Program-made: the position numbers and the translations under genes
From: Hippopus hippopus
Taxonomy: Eukaryota; Mollusca; Bivalvia; Cardiida; Cardiidae
Direction: 5' to 3'
DNA length: 64,000 nt
Assembly (NCBI GenBank): GCA_946811185.2
Contig: OX328109.1
Location: forward strand, 45,715,412 to 45,779,411
Shown: piece after piece, positions 49,105 to 61,761 of the stretch
Layout: each line of letters starts with the position of its first letter
Numbering within the stretch: the first letter of the stretch is position 1
The notes under the pieces: generated by a model
What the model was told of the DNA's origin: nothing
The model's input: only the letters and a program-made list of their open reading frames with translations
The model's database searches: none

Positions 49105-51040
49105 AACAAGAGGGCCGTGATGGCCCTGAAGTCGCTCACCTGAGCCTTTTGATCAAACATGACTCATTTCCAATCTCTTCAGAGATATAAAGACAAACAT
49201 TCTGACTAACACTCATTGCTATTGGACTTACAAATATGGCCTCTAGAGTGCACACAAGCTTTTTCTAGAATTTGTCTCAGCGGCCTACTTGACATGTAGA
49301 AGTTATCCAGACATACATTCTGACAAGCTTTCATGAGTATTTGAGAGAAAATGTGGCCTGTAGGGTGTACAAAAGGTTTTTCCTAGATTTGACCTAGTGA
49401 CCTAGTTTTTGATCCAACTTGACCCATATTCATACTAGTGTAAGATATTATCAAGACAATCATTCTAACCAAATTTCAAGATTATTGGACTAAAAATGTG
49501 ACCTCTAGAGCGTACACAAGGTTTTTCAAGGATTAAACCTGGTGACCTAGTTTTTGATTCCATGTGACCCATTTTCAAATCATGCAAGATGTCATCAAGA
49601 CAAACATTCTGACCAAGTTTAAAGAATATTGAACTGAAAATGTAACCTCTAGTGTATACAAAGGTTTCTTCCGAGATTTGACCTACTGACCTAGTTTTTT
49701 TATCCAACATCACCCATTTTCGTACTAGTCTAACATATTATCAAGACAAACATTCAGACCAAATTTCAAGATTATTGGACTGAAAATGTGGCCTCTAGGG
49801 CGTACACAAAGTTTTTTTAAGATTTCACCCAGTGACCTAGTTTTTGACCTGACATGACCCATTTTCAAACTCATTCAAGCTATCATCATGACAAACATTA
49901 TGACCAACTTTGGAGAGCATTGGACTGAAAATGTGGCCTCTGGAGTGTACACAAGGTTTTTCTTTGATATGACCCAGTGACCTAGTTTTTGATCCGACAT
50001 GACCCATTTTAGAACTCGTCCGAAATATCAAGACAAACATTCTGACCAATATTCAAGAATATTGGACTGAAAATGTGGCTTCTGGAGGGTACACAAGGTT
50101 TTCTAAAGATTTGACCTAGTGACCTAGTTTTTGACCCAACATGGCCCATTTTCGAACTTGTCCCAGATATCATCAAGACAAACATTCTGACCAACTTTCA
50201 AGAGTATTGGACTAAAAATGTGGCGTCTAGACCGTACCAAAGGTTTTTCTAACATCTGACTTGGTGACCTAGTTTTTGACCCAACATGGCCCATTTTCAA
50301 ACTCGTCCGAGATATCATCAAGGCAAACATTCTGACCAATTTTACAAAGTATTGGACTGAAAATGTGGCCTCTAGAGCGTACACAAGATTTTTCCAAAAT
50401 GTGACCTAGTGACCTAGTTTTTGACCCAACATGGCCCATTTTCAAACTCGTCCAAGATATTATTAAGACAAACATTCTGACTAACTTTCAAGAGTATTGA
50501 ACTGAAAATGTGGCCTCTAGGGCATATACAAGGTTTTTGTAAGATTTGACCTGGTGACCTAGTTTTTGACCTGACATGGCCCATTTTCAAACTGGTTTGA
50601 GATATCATCAAGACAAATATTCTGACGAACTTTCAAGAGTGTTGGACTGAAAATGTGGCCTCTAGAGCGTACACAAAGTTTTTCTAAGATTTGACGTAGT
50701 GACCTAGTTTTTGACCCATTTTCAAACTTGTTCGAGATATCATCAAGGCAAACATTCTGACCAACCTTCAGGAGTATTGGACTGAAAATGTGGCCTCTAG
50801 AGCGTACACAAGATTTTTCTAAGATTTGACCTAGTGACCTAGTTTTTTACCCGGCATGACCCATTTTGGAACTCATCTGACATATTATTGAGACAAACAT
50901 TCTGACCAAGTTTCACAAGTATCGGACTGAAAATGTGGCCTCTAGAGCGTACACAAGGTAAAAGTTGATGAAGCACGACGGACACAGCACGATCACAAAA
51001 GCGCTCACCTTGAGCACTTCGTGCTCAGGTTAGCTAAAAA
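49105..51040 (-). mobile_element. Helitron-like element, GCTCACCTGAGC family, long inverted copy
   Basis: On the minus strand the head (TTAGCTAACCTGAGCACGAA) is at 51040 and the tail hairpin plus CTCTTGTT is at 49105. In between are about twelve core units of 140-145 bp with TGACCTAGTGACCT on the + strand. It is the inverted counterpart of the 40.2-kb copy, about 7 kb away. Confidence 0.78.
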
Positions 51041-51063
51041 GTATGCGGTAATGATATCATGTC

Positions 51064-51292
51064 TTAACCCTTTACCACACGGCAAAATTTAAGACCTATC
51101 CAAATTGAAAGCATTTGCAGACGACAATTTCATAGTGGCTCAAATGAAGAAACTTTTCTTTGATAGGGTAGAAAACTTTGTGGGAAAAGGAAAAAATGCT
51201 GGTTACCAGCATTTTCTCCTTTTCCCACAATGTTTTCAAAAGGCCTCTTTTTCAGGGGCGTTAAAAGGTGTCATTGTGTGGTAAAGGGTTAA
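51064..51292 (+). mobile_element. Foldback MITE, intact 229 bp
   Basis: TTAACCCTTTACCACACGG to GTGTGGTAAAGGGTTAA; lies 24 bp beyond the inverted Helitron-like element. Confidence 0.87.
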
Positions 51293-51508
51293 GAGAGTTT
51301 TGGTCATCCTTTTTAAATGCATCGAACATCAGTATAGGCTAATTATAATATTTTGAAAAATTTGGTTAAAATCCCTCTTATATGTCTCTTAGAATGAAAG
51401 AATGAGGGCTGCAAAGTCAAAATTTCTTGTATGAATCTATGTTATTTTGTTAAACATTTTTTCAAGATCTACATATAGAAATTTTTTTTTTTCCATGCAT
51501 GGTCTTAC

Positions 51509-51592
51509 CGTTGGCATCTTCATCTTCATTGGAATTTGACTGTGTTTTCCTTTCTGTGAGGTGATTTTTAGTGAGTCACAATTGTCATGTTT
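51509..51592 (-). CDS. Putative exon of an unrecognised minus-strand gene
   Basis: On the minus strand: acceptor cttcacag, 28 codons in phase 0 (KHDNCDSLKITSQKGKHS through MKMKMPT), donor GTAAGA. Continues the frame of the segment at 52510-52600. Basic, low complexity; no family recognised. Confidence 0.4.
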
Positions 51593-51976
51593 CTGTGAAG
51601 AAATGCAAAATTAAACAGAACATGTTAGATTCATTGATATATTAAATGGTGTTTTACACTGCTTTTACAATTACTTCAGTCATATCACTGCAACAGAACG
51701 TATATTGATTTATTTAAAGTTTCACCAATACTAGGCTGGGGCTCTGAAGGGACTTACCAAAGGACACTCCCACAAAAAAAGTGGTTTCAATGATGCTTGA
51801 ATCCCTGGGCCTTTAGGTCACGAGTCTTTACTTTACCACGGAGCCAAACAGGACCTCAGAAACTTGTTAGAATGTCATGCAAAACACCTTATAAACAGCA
51901 AAACAAATAATGGCAGTCTACAAAACTGTTGAACACAAGGCAAACTATTCAGCAAGAGCCTTCTTATACTAATAAA

Positions 51977-52235
51977 AACAAGAGCACCACATGCAGGTGC
52001 CAAAAGCTCGGGTGCAAAATGCTTGATTTTCAGTAAAAATTAAAAAAAAAAAAAAAGCCCATAAGTAGTTAAAAAATACTTTGATGGTTATCTGACCTTG
52101 TTGTATAGGTTCCCCTTTTGATAATACAAGCTTGTCTAAGTTTGAAGCAAATATCTTAGTAATAGCAGATATATTATAAAATGTCAAAGATTTAGCACAA
52201 CCCAGGCGACGCCAGGGCTACAGCAATACCTTCAT
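51977..52235 (-). mobile_element. Short Helitron-like element ending GCACC hairpin plus CTCTTGTT
   Basis: On the minus strand the 3' end reads GCACCTGCATGTGGTGC then TCTTGTT (51977-52000). The opposite end near 52235 contains CTGGCGTCGCCTGGG. The exact 5' limit is uncertain. Confidence 0.45.
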
Positions 52236-52509
52236 ATTTTCTTTGAAAACAGCCAAGATAAAAAATATCTTTACTTTAAATGTAGATTCAAAAACAAAAG
52301 TGCTTTTCACACTGCAAACATCCTTCTAACAATTCTTCAATAAACCTTTATACTGGTGATACCCTGTCTCTTCATTGTGCAAATTTTGGAGCTTGGAATT
52401 CTGATTTTACATTTACCTTGAAAAATCAGAGCAAGTCATGTATTAGTGTTGGTGTGTTGTCGATGATGAAAACATCTTTTCCTTACAGGTTATGCAAATG
52501 ATCACTTAC

Positions 52510-52600
52510 CATAGCAAAGGAACCTGATATTTTTCTTGCCTTCATCAAAACTCCAATATCCTTGTTCAAAGGCACAAAAACATTAGAGTTCTCTTCAACC
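52510..52600 (-). CDS. Putative exon of an unrecognised minus-strand gene
   Basis: Minus strand: acceptor ttcatttcag, then one base plus 30 codons (VEENSNVFVPLNKDIGVLM, then KARKISGSFAM), donor GTAAGT. Strong splice sites and protein-like composition; phase 0 at the end fits the exon at 51509-51592. Confidence 0.45.
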
Positions 52601-52865
52601 CTGAAATGAAAAAATAAATCCAGCATAAATTTGCATAAATTGAATTACTTTTGTTGTAGAAAGTGCAGGTCAAGATCAGACTGTAAAGAATGTGTGGTCT
52701 GACCTTAGTTCTATAACTTTACATTTTTGCGAGATACTGAACTACATTCTTAAAATTGCCCTTTCTTGTCTCTTTTTTTTTTGCCTGAATGAAAATGTCT
52801 GTAGTTGTAATTAAACTGTAAAAGAGTTTTTTTCCATTGTTTTATGCTTATATTCGTAAAACAAG

Positions 52866-53165
52866 AAGAAAAGGAACCACATAACCTCCTGCACCTTGTG
52901 TTCGGTGCAATATACCCATTACAAATTTTCTTATCTTAAACAGGTTTAATATCACAATTGTGTGACATCATTTTTGGCGTCATTTCGTATTTATTTGATA
53001 GAAGTGAATGGGAATGGATATCATTGCACATCAAAAGATGGTTTGGCGTCTTCCAATCTATGATTTGTGCAATATTGTTATGTGATAAAATGAATCTGAA
53101 ATTCATTGGCTTTTGAGATATAAAGAATTTAATGCTTTAATAGTAAATTTCCTGGTGATTCATGC
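52866..53165 (-). repeat. Dispersed repeat, reverse copy
   Basis: CACATAACCTCC start, ATATCACAATTGTGTGACAT and AAAAGATGGTTTGGCGTC show the reverse of the 31955 family. Confidence 0.55.
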
Positions 53166-53867
53166 TGGGTATGGAAATTTGGTCATCTTGCTCAACCTTC
53201 TGTCTTATGCGATATCAAATTTTCTCGCTCCGCTTGAATGAAATACAAGCGTCAGGCAAGTTACTCCAATATAATGTTCCTTTCATCCTTTACCTACAAC
53301 TTTCAAGGAAAAAGTTTTGCAGTTACTGATATTTTTTAGTCATGACTGAAAAACAAAAAACAAAAAATGGTATAGTAACTTCATTTTAAGAATGGCAGTT
53401 AATTCATCAAAGCATAAATTTTGACCAATTAAATTGCAAATCAATACATATCCTTTTCTACATAGCATGATTGTGTGTGTTATTTTATGGGGATGCGACG
53501 TATGTATTTGAGGCGGAAATTTGTCAGGTGTATAAAGAAATGTATTAAAACTTGTCTGGAAAAAATGCTATTAAGCTCGCCTAATAACATTTTCCCCAGA
53601 TTTGTTTATTAACATTTTATCTGCAACACCAACTTATGTCACATCCGATATGTCTTCTAATCAAGAAAAAATATATGGTTTTTACCTGTCCTTGATGTTC
53701 TGTTCATCTTTACCAAATGACAAAAATTTAGACTTGTTTATACTGAAAACATTTGAAGCATTATGTAATTTGGTTTGAAATGATAGAAAGCAATTGCTGA
53801 AAACAACCAAATGCTGGTTGCAATCATTTCTTCTTTTTTTCACACAAGGTTTCAAAAGCTTCCTATT

Positions 53868-54096
53868 ACAAGAGCCGTCGTAGACGGATTATGCTCCCCG
53901 AACAGGTCTCTGTTTAGGAAAGTGAAGGCTGTCGGTAAAACCGAGAAAAGTACATTGGCGCAATATCCTAAAGAGTTCATATATGAAGTTTCATCCAATT
54001 TGGTCCAGGGGTTGTGGAGAAATGGCTTGGGACGGACGGATGGACAGAAGGACAGACGAAGTGGCGACTATATGCTCCGCCTTTGGGGAGCATAAC
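53868..54096 (-). mobile_element. ATGCTCCCC-type Helitron-like element, about 229 bp
   Basis: Read on the minus strand it starts GTTATGCTCCCCAAAGGC and ends with an inverted GGGGAGCAT match, a hairpin CCGTCTACGACGG and CTCTTGT. Internal GTCCGTCC-like tract. No coding capacity. Confidence 0.6.
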
Positions 54097-54867
54097 AATG
54101 TCCTTAAGCAGGTAAATGATTCAGAAAATTGGAATCTGATTTTACACATGATGCATACCTTGAAAACAGAAAATAGTTTGCGAACAGGTGTGTATGTATT
54201 CTGGTTATTATTCACCATGCTTTAATTTCCCTTTAGTTTCTGTGCTTTTGTCTTCTCTTATTTGCATCTAACAGTTTTCTTACCCAAACTTTTTATAAAT
54301 TATCAAGGAATCATGAAGGAACAGATAACAATAACTGATACATCATCTAATTCAAAACAGTTTTAACAAATCAAAACATCCTTTTGCAGGTATTTTGAAC
54401 TTGCTGCAACATATACATACCTGTCTCTCTCCTAATAAACTGATTTTTATAATGAGAAATAGGACTTCAGATTATCTGAATTACATATGATAATATTACT
54501 GCATCAATTTCATTTCATGAATAGAATAATGCACGACTTTACATTAAAATAAAGGTTTAAGGTAGCATATTGGCGTTTATCCTCGATTAATTCAATGGTG
54601 TTTTACACCGCTTTCAGCATTATTACAGTCATATCATGGAGACAGCCCACATATTCATGTTGACAAGGTTTTGGGCTTTTCTCACAAGGCAGACTATGTT
54701 TTCTGTATTAACAAGCAGATTCTTATCAGAAGCATTTACAGGCCTTCATTAGTTTGTCAGCATTGAAAAAACAAATTACTCAAATTTGCATGCTTATGTA
54801 TTTTTATTGTGACCAACTGAGCGAAACAGGAAGTGTTAATATGGTCAAGACAAGGACAATATATACA

Positions 54868-55131
54868 TGAGCCATGCTTTGTAAAACGGGGGTTTAATTC
54901 TTCTGGAAAAAGTATCGACCCAGATCAGCCTGTGCAGTTGTTGGACGCTTACCTGGCTTGAAAGTTTTTGCCCTTGGTATATTTCCCTCATGTCCAAGGA
55001 CTATTCTACCTCATATTTCAGTAGGTTGTTATATAAATGGATTTTATGGATCTATGATTATGTAATGGCTTGCTGGGTATGATAAAACACAGGGATGCAT
55101 TAAACCCCATTTTATTAGAGCATGGCTCATA
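54868..55131 (+). mobile_element. Palindrome-ended MITE, AGCCATGCT family, both ends present
   Basis: ATGAGCCATGCTTTG left and AGCATGGCTCAT right, with GACCCAGATCAGCCTGTGC inside. Confidence 0.65.
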
Positions 55132-55148
55132 TCATAAAAGTTAATTAC

Positions 55149-55223
55149 CTTCATCTTCAACCATCTTCTTCGAGACCGGTAATACCTCTTTCTTGCACTG
55201 GCTTGCCTTCTTGTCCTTCCTCC
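55149..55223 (-). CDS. Putative exon of an unrecognised minus-strand gene
   Basis: Minus strand: acceptor ttttttgtgtcaag, 75 bp, donor GTAATT. The most plausible frame reads RKDKKASQCKKEVLPVSKKM then VEDE, lysine-rich. Its phase does not fit the next upstream segment directly, so either an exon is missing or the frame is wrong. Confidence 0.3.
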
Positions 55224-55768
55224 CTTGACACAAAAAACTTTCTTTTGTTTGGTAAAGGAAAAAATATTGAGTAGTCAGATATTTCAAATTTTTCTCAAAT
55301 CTTAATGATACAGATATACAACATCAATTAAACATCAGCAGAAGATAACAACATAGTTCTTTAATTAAAAGCCTGCTAGACAGGTAATATAGGCTAAATC
55401 TACTTAGCCTTTTCATGTGAACTCAGCAACCTCCTTTACGTATCAAATATACAACTAGGTAAATATTATCTGACTTATAACAGTGGACTTTTGGTCATAT
55501 TTTGGACAAAAGTGTCACAGCTGACAAGTACAAAATAAACTGTAAGAATACAGGCATGACCCATCATATCAGAATATGAAGAAAAATGAAAAAAAAAAAA
55601 AAGATTTTAGGACTAAAATATTGTTTTTTGAAAACAGAACATTAAAATTCTTCCATGAGACATCAATGCAACAGGCAAACAAAAATTTTTTTTTTACTTC
55701 AAACAAAATGATTAATGGATCAAAAACTGAATCTTTTTTAGAGAATACTTTCGAGTCATGAACATTAC

Positions 55769-55849
55769 CTTTTTCTTATCAAAGTCAACGCTTGCTTTTA
55801 TCTTCACTACCATAGTATCCATCACCTCAACAACACAGGCTTTTGGATC
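55769..55849 (-). CDS. Putative exon of an unrecognised minus-strand gene
   Basis: Minus strand: acceptor tttactttcag, 27 codons in phase 0 (DPKACVVEVMDTMVVKIKAS then VDFDKKK), donor GTAATG. Fits in frame after a 19-bp segment at 56296-56314 (EVAKAQ; acceptor tatgtacag, donor GTATGG). Protein-like, family unknown. Confidence 0.42.
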
Positions 55850-56559
55850 CTGAAAGTAAAAGGATATGATATAAGCCAGGAATATACAGGTTATCGAATA
55901 CCAGATATGGACATCTGAGAAGTTGGAACATTGCCGTCTGATGGTCTGTCAACTTTAAGGAAATATATACAACTACATATATTTCAACATACACTAAAAT
56001 TAGATAATTAAAACTTGAAATGCTTCATAAAAGTACCTTTGAAATCTTAAAACCATGCTAGTTTAAGTTTTAGGATACATACTTAATATAAAAATTAAAC
56101 AACTTTACATTTAAAAAAATCTGCCCAAAAAGCACAGCTTGTTTTAACATTAACTCGTGATAAATGATGCAAGTATATTTTTCCTTAAATAACATAAACC
56201 TTCTGTAAACAACATCATGCATGCTCTTTGAAATTATTAGTCCATGTGCATTAAGTTTATGTGTGAAAAAATACAATGGAATTGGCTTTCCATACCTGGG
56301 CTTTTGCAACTTCACTGTACATAAATGGATAAGTGAAAGTTTTGATAATCTGATCACTTCCTAAAGCTGGTCAGTCGTCATCTAATCCAGTTTGTTCAAA
56401 GTTGGAATTTGTTTGGGTCTCAAGGCTATCCTTAGAAATAATCTTGTAAACGAAATCTGCCCCATGCAAATTCAAATGCAGCCCATCACGACATAAATGA
56501 TGATCAACCCAGAAAATCAACAGTTAGGCTTTGAAAATATGTCTAACTCTGTATCAAAA

Positions 56560-56785
56560 AAAAAAAAAAAAATATTGGACATGTCCAAATTGAAAGCACT
56601 AGCAGACATCATCATAAATGTGACTCAAAAATGAAATAATTAGTTGGTAGAAAGAAGAACAACATTGTGGGAAAATGAGAAAATGCTAGTTAGCAGGATT
56701 TTCTCAAATTCCCAGACTGTCTCTAAAAGGTATCTCTTTCAGGGTCATTGAAAGTCTGTCTTGTGTGGAAAAGGGTTTAAGGGAC
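56560..56785 (+). repeat. Degraded MITE copy
   Basis: GTCCAAATTGAAAGCACTAG to GTGTGGAAAAGGGTTTAA; the hairpin is diverged. It lies in a putative intron of the minus-strand gene. Confidence 0.6.
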
Positions 56786-56999
56786 TTGTTAGAGTTTTCG
56801 CCACAAATCATAATTCTTGTATATCAATGATAAATACAACCGTGGTAATTATTATATACTTTGATATTGTTCCCATGAATTTGCACTGGATGAAAGTATG
56901 CAATATTTTTCCATATTGCATACTTTGATCATATTACATAGCTTAGAGCTTTTTTCACGTGTGTTGCCAAGTAAGGAACTATTTTAAAACCCACCATTT

Positions 57000-57308
57000 C
57001 TATAAAAATCAGATTGTGAACGGCCGCCATTATAGAAAATTTCAGCGTTAGACATCATGTTTTACAAACTTTTCAATGCACAATTCTTATTAAAAACATG
57101 AAAAATAAACAGAATATTTGTTTCCTGAATATCAGTGGCTACAAAGGTATTTGTCTATCAAATATGTTTATCGAATGATGAAATTTTAATGCAATGAAAA
57201 AGGATCCTCGGTCGCCATCGTGTTTGTTTACATACCTTTAGCAACGGTGCCAAAACTGAAAATTCCACGAAAGCACAGTATGGCGGCGAAACAAATTTCT
57301 CGTCGCTT
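57000..57308 (-). promoter_or_regulatory. Candidate promoter / 5' end of the minus-strand gene
   Basis: Three ATGGCG-type motifs within 300 bp (57020-57030 minus, 57212-57220 minus, 57280-57288 plus: ATGGCGGCG, YY1-like) in an otherwise AT-rich area. A good donor AAG|GTATGT is read on the minus strand at about 57235. Possible starts exist, but none joins clearly to the exons at 56.3-51.5 kb. Confidence 0.3.
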
Positions 57309-57400
57309 TTTAGCTCCACTGGCCGAAGGCCAGCGGGCTTATGTCATCGCCCGGTGTCCGTCGTGCGTCCGTCCGTGCGTCCGTGTTCACGAGAGACCAC
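57309..57400 (+). mobile_element. 5' end fragment of the GCTCCACTGGCC Helitron-like family
   Basis: Repeats the head of the 4538 element (TTTAGCTCCACTGGCC, the hairpin and GTCCGTCGTGCGTCCGTCC) and then diverges. No 3' terminus was recognised. It abuts the putative promoter region at 57000-57308. Confidence 0.65.
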
Positions 57401-57517
57401 ATTTTGGTTACTTTGCAAGTATGGGGGGAACATGCTGGTTACTCATGCACTTTTGGGTAGAACCAATAGTAGTTGGTGTTCAAAATGCTAAATCTCAACA
57501 TTTTTAGCTACCTGGTT

Positions 57518-57667
57518 GAAAATACCCAAGTAGTTTTCGGACTTCGTTTTGTCCGAAAATTTTGTCCGAGAAATGTCCGACACCGTAAAAATGAAAATAC
57601 CCAAATAGTTTTTGGACTTCTTTTTGTCCAAACATTTTGTTGGATAGGTGTCCGACACCATCAAAAT
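57518..57667 (+). repeat. 75-bp tandem duplication
   Basis: GAAAATACCCAAGTAGTTTT and GAAAATACCCAAATAGTTTT start two head-to-tail units 75 bp apart. Each contains GTCCGACACC near the end; about 80 percent identical. Confidence 0.8.
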
Positions 57668-57669
57668 GA

Positions 57670-60395
57670 ATAGCCAACCGTTCACACATTTGTTTGTACT
57701 GAAAGAAATGAGCTGTACCGGCCGCCTATATTCAGCCAATCAATGCGTCTTTCATTTGTCTTTCATTCACTGCGGATTAGTGGGATGCTAGTATGGAGGA
57801 TAGATTGTTCAAACGGTAAGAAATCAATGTTTTGCTTTCCAAATTACAGGCCACTGGGGAGTGGGCGACTTGGGCGAAAAAGTTGCCTTAATTAAAAAAA
57901 CTTTGCTCGATTGGCAGAGAAAATCGAAGTCGCCAGAAAAAAGTCAGGAATTCTCCTTGCATTATAATGACAATGCTTCAGGTGTCAAAGGGAAATACCG
58001 ATATCTACATATAGACTTATGATCAGCGTGTTTCATACCCGATTCACAAAAGTGATGGACAGGACAAAATATTCAATATTAGTGTATCCTTTTAGAGCAT
58101 CTTCACTCTCCGATGTCCACTGCATTGCTCGACATTTGTACCCAATAATGATTGTACTTTGAATTTTATTAAAAACAGTGAGTTAATAAAAGTAAACTGT
58201 AAAAATATATATTTACAACTCATTTCACACAAAAAGATACCCTAAACTGTACTTTTGAGTAAATTAATTTAATTATTTAGGCCCAAGAAAAATGTAACAC
58301 ATTTAGGCCTAAGAAAAATGTAATACTTTATATATTAATTTTGTTGATGGTACTAGAAATCGGATAAATAAATCTTCTCTTCATTTCAGCAAATTTCCAC
58401 TAAGGAATATGAGTGAAATTTATTATTATTTATATATTTTTTATTGATTGCTTAGGTTGACATGTTTTAAACCTTAGCCTCCTTGAACATATTGTGTTTG
58501 TTAGAGGTAGGGATAGAGAAGGAAAGGGGGTGGGTTCTCTGCACTTTAGAATTTTACAAATTGATTGTTCACTTATATCTTTATAGCAATATTAACTATT
58601 TTATCTGGTCTTACTGACCATGAGAAAGTTGAAAACATTGTGGCATAGGAGAAAGAGCTGGTAGCAAGCTTTTTTCCTTTTAAGAGTATATTTTCATAAG
58701 TTTTTGACATTGTTTACATTGTTTGAGCTATTATCTATTTGTAAGCTTCAACTGCTTTCAATTTGATCATAAGAAATTTTTGTAGCTGGTAAAGTTAATA
58801 ATTTTCAGCAAAAAAGGAAGATTCTGTCGAGGAATTTTGAAAATAAAAATAGTGTTTGTAAGAGTTAAAAAAATGTGCAAGGAGAAACCATTGCTCAAAC
58901 AAGTAATCCTTTCTCTTTCCATCATTATTTCTTTCTATAATGTTTTTATCCAAAAGTGTATGAATTGAGTGGGATAAATAATGGATAAATATGTTTTATG
59001 TAGTTTCATGTAGTTTGAGAATATCGATGAAATGGGACAGGTTGTTTCACCACTGGAGTTACATAATTTAGAATTTTTGGGCGCAAAAATGATCTTGTGT
59101 GTCATATAATTATGTTCCAGACAGAAATAAGGTTTTTATCTTATTGTCATCTGTTTTGCTAACTGATATCAAGTGTACACCAGTAATCTTTGAACATGAA
59201 GGGGTAATGAAAATACAGTGTTCAGACATTTGAATATTCCGATGCAGAGGCCATTTTGAAATTCAGTGAGAAGAGTATCTTACGAATAAAGTTGGTAACA
59301 AAGAAACAAATGCATAGCAGAAATACAGGGACCAGCCAGGATTCGAACTTAGAACGCCCGGACAAAAGGCCAACACCATAACCACTGAGCTAAAGAGAAT
59401 TCTCCCTAACGCAGTTGTTAGGTATTGTATTTAAACCGGGATGAAGCCATGCATGAAGGAGTGGTCTCCCGTAACAAGTATCACCTTTTGTTTCAGTTTT
59501 GATAAAGTAGGTCCTTGTTGACAAACGCTGTACTGAACAGTCATGTAAGTCATTATTCACAGGGTCCTTGTTTGACCTGGAAATCCAAAATAATCCATTT
59601 TTGACTCCTAAAATATCTGTCTAAGCGTCAATCTGATGCATGATATTATCGGCCAAAGCGTCATATATACTAGTTCGCATGCATCCGACAGAAATACAGA
59701 TTGTAATAAACAAGATCGGTATTAAATATGAAAGACGCATGTAGCCCTGTTTATCACACCTAATCGAGCTGGTGAGTGGCGATCAAGTCATTTTTGAAAA
59801 CATGATAAAGGTGTTAATCCAATTATTTAGTGTAAAAAGACCTTTTTAAAGTTTATCCACAACCCTAATTGACAAATTCATGCCAAATCAGGGTAAAAAA
59901 AAATTGCAGAAAAGGGACTTGTCCTGTAGGACAGGTGACTTTGAAAAAAAAAAAAAAAAACACTTGCCAAGCTTTGATCTCACTTGTCCAACGAAATAAA
60001 CCATTTCAATTTTCGAAACTAGATCATTTTTTTTTTAGACGAAACGGAAACGCCAATTATATGGTCTCCCATAGCAATGAACCTTAAATACTGGGTTTCA
60101 ATAACCGTTACCATTTTTCCGGTCAAGTTACGGAAATTAAGAAAGCCAAAACAAAACAGTTTACGAACAGGCGTCGGGAAAGTATAATTTGCGTTAATGT
60201 TAATACCGTTTGTTTTAATAAATAGCAAAGTCGCTCGTATTGAATTAGATATACCCAAAGCATATAAAAACATTTGTGTTTGCAATGAAAGATCCCGGGT
60301 TATATCATTAGGCTGACTGGAAACCGGTCTATATTTGGAGCGGGGACCAGCACGTTTTATGTTGCTTCAATATTTGTTTTTCCGAATATCCTTAA
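57670..60395. other. Intergenic, little recognised
   Basis: Holds a short tandem duplication (about 58279-58325, CAAGAAAAATGTAA), a decayed MITE (58618-58800) and the reverse type 3 tRNA-related element (59315-59482). No gene recognised. Confidence 0.5.
59315..59482 (-). mobile_element. tRNA-related element, type 3, reverse
   Basis: On the minus strand it starts TTGTTACGGGAGACCACTCC and has TTTAGCTCAGTGGTTATGG and GTTCGAATCCTGG. Confidence 0.65.
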
Positions 60396-61761
60396 TTTTT
60401 ATACCCCCCTTCAACGAAGTTGGGGTATATTGCTTTGCACATGTCGGTTGGTCGGTCGGCCCGTCGGTCGGTCGGTAGACCTTACCTTGTCCGGATAATA
60501 ACTAGACACAGAATTGACCTAGGTTCGTCAGATTTGGCACAGACATGCATCTCGGAGTGTAGATGATCCCTATTGATTTTGAGGTCAATCAGTCAAATGT
60601 CAAGGTCACAGTGACCATCAACATGTTGATATATAGACCAAACCTTGTCCGGATGATAGCTAGACACAGAATTGACCCAGGTCAATCAGTCAAATGTCAA
60701 GATCACAGTGACCATCAACATGTTGATATATAGACCAAACCTTGTCAGGATGATAACTAGACACAGAATTGACCCAGGTTCGTCAAATTTGGCACAGACA
60801 TGCGTCTTAGAGTGTAGATGATCCCTATTGATTCTGAGGTCAATCGGTCAAATGTCAAGGTCACAGTGACTGTCAACATGTTGATATATAGACCAAACCT
60901 TGTCCGGATGATGACTAGACACAGAATTGACCTAGGTTCGTCAAATTTGGCACAGATATTTTTCTTGGAGTGTAGATGATCCCTATCGATTTTGAGATTA
61001 ATCCATCAAAGGTCAAGGTCACAGTGGCCTTCAACTTAATGATATATAGACCAAACCTTGTCCGGATGATAACTAGACACAGAATTGACATAAGTTCTTC
61101 AAATTTTGTACAGATATTTATCTTGGAGTGTAAATGATCCCTATCGATTTTGAGATTAATCCATCAAAGGTCAAGGTCACAGTGGCCTTCAACTTAATGA
61201 TATATAGACCAAACCTTGTCCAGATGATAACTACACACAGAATTGACCTAGGTCCTTCAAATTCTATACAGATATTCATCTTGGAGTGTAAATGATCCCT
61301 ATTGATTTTAATGTTAATCCGTGAAAGGTCAAGGTCACAGTGACCACCAGATGATTCAGGGCCCGCGCTGCCGTTTGCCACTTGAGCCATGTGCTAAAAA
61401 AAAATTAAAGTGTCTCAAAAATCATCACATGTGGCTCATCTTGTGGCTCCATTTTATTCACGTATTATCGGGGACGTAGTAAGCATCGAAGTCGACTGGG
61501 AAAAAGCGGAAGTCGAACGTGTGTGCGAGAAGAAAATCGATAACCCAGTCTGTGTATCGGCGACTGTTTACAATCTTGTATGTATACACATGGCGGTGTG
61601 TAGAATTATGCGAACTGTTGACAGATTATCACGTTTAACAATTGAAGTGGGCTATAAATCAAAAAGATGACATCGATATTTCCCAATCAATTCTTTTGAT
61701 ATCAGTTTATGAACTGTGCCACTTCCTGTATCAATGTGGATGTAGGGGGGGCATGACTGTT
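60396..61761 (+). mobile_element. Helitron-like element, GCCCCCCTTC family, copy 2
   Basis: Same head (ATACCCCCCTTCAACG), the same core of about six units and the same 3' module as the 27827 copy. The terminus is cut after GGGGGGGCATGACTGTT, where a MITE hairpin fragment begins (61762-61803). Both the 3' module and the core are readily aligned between the two copies. Confidence 0.75.

Noticed and set aside
57280..57507. Plus-strand gene starting ATGGCGGCG at 57280
   Set aside because: The frame runs at once into the head of a Helitron-like element. The ATG context is attractive but no downstream exon was found.
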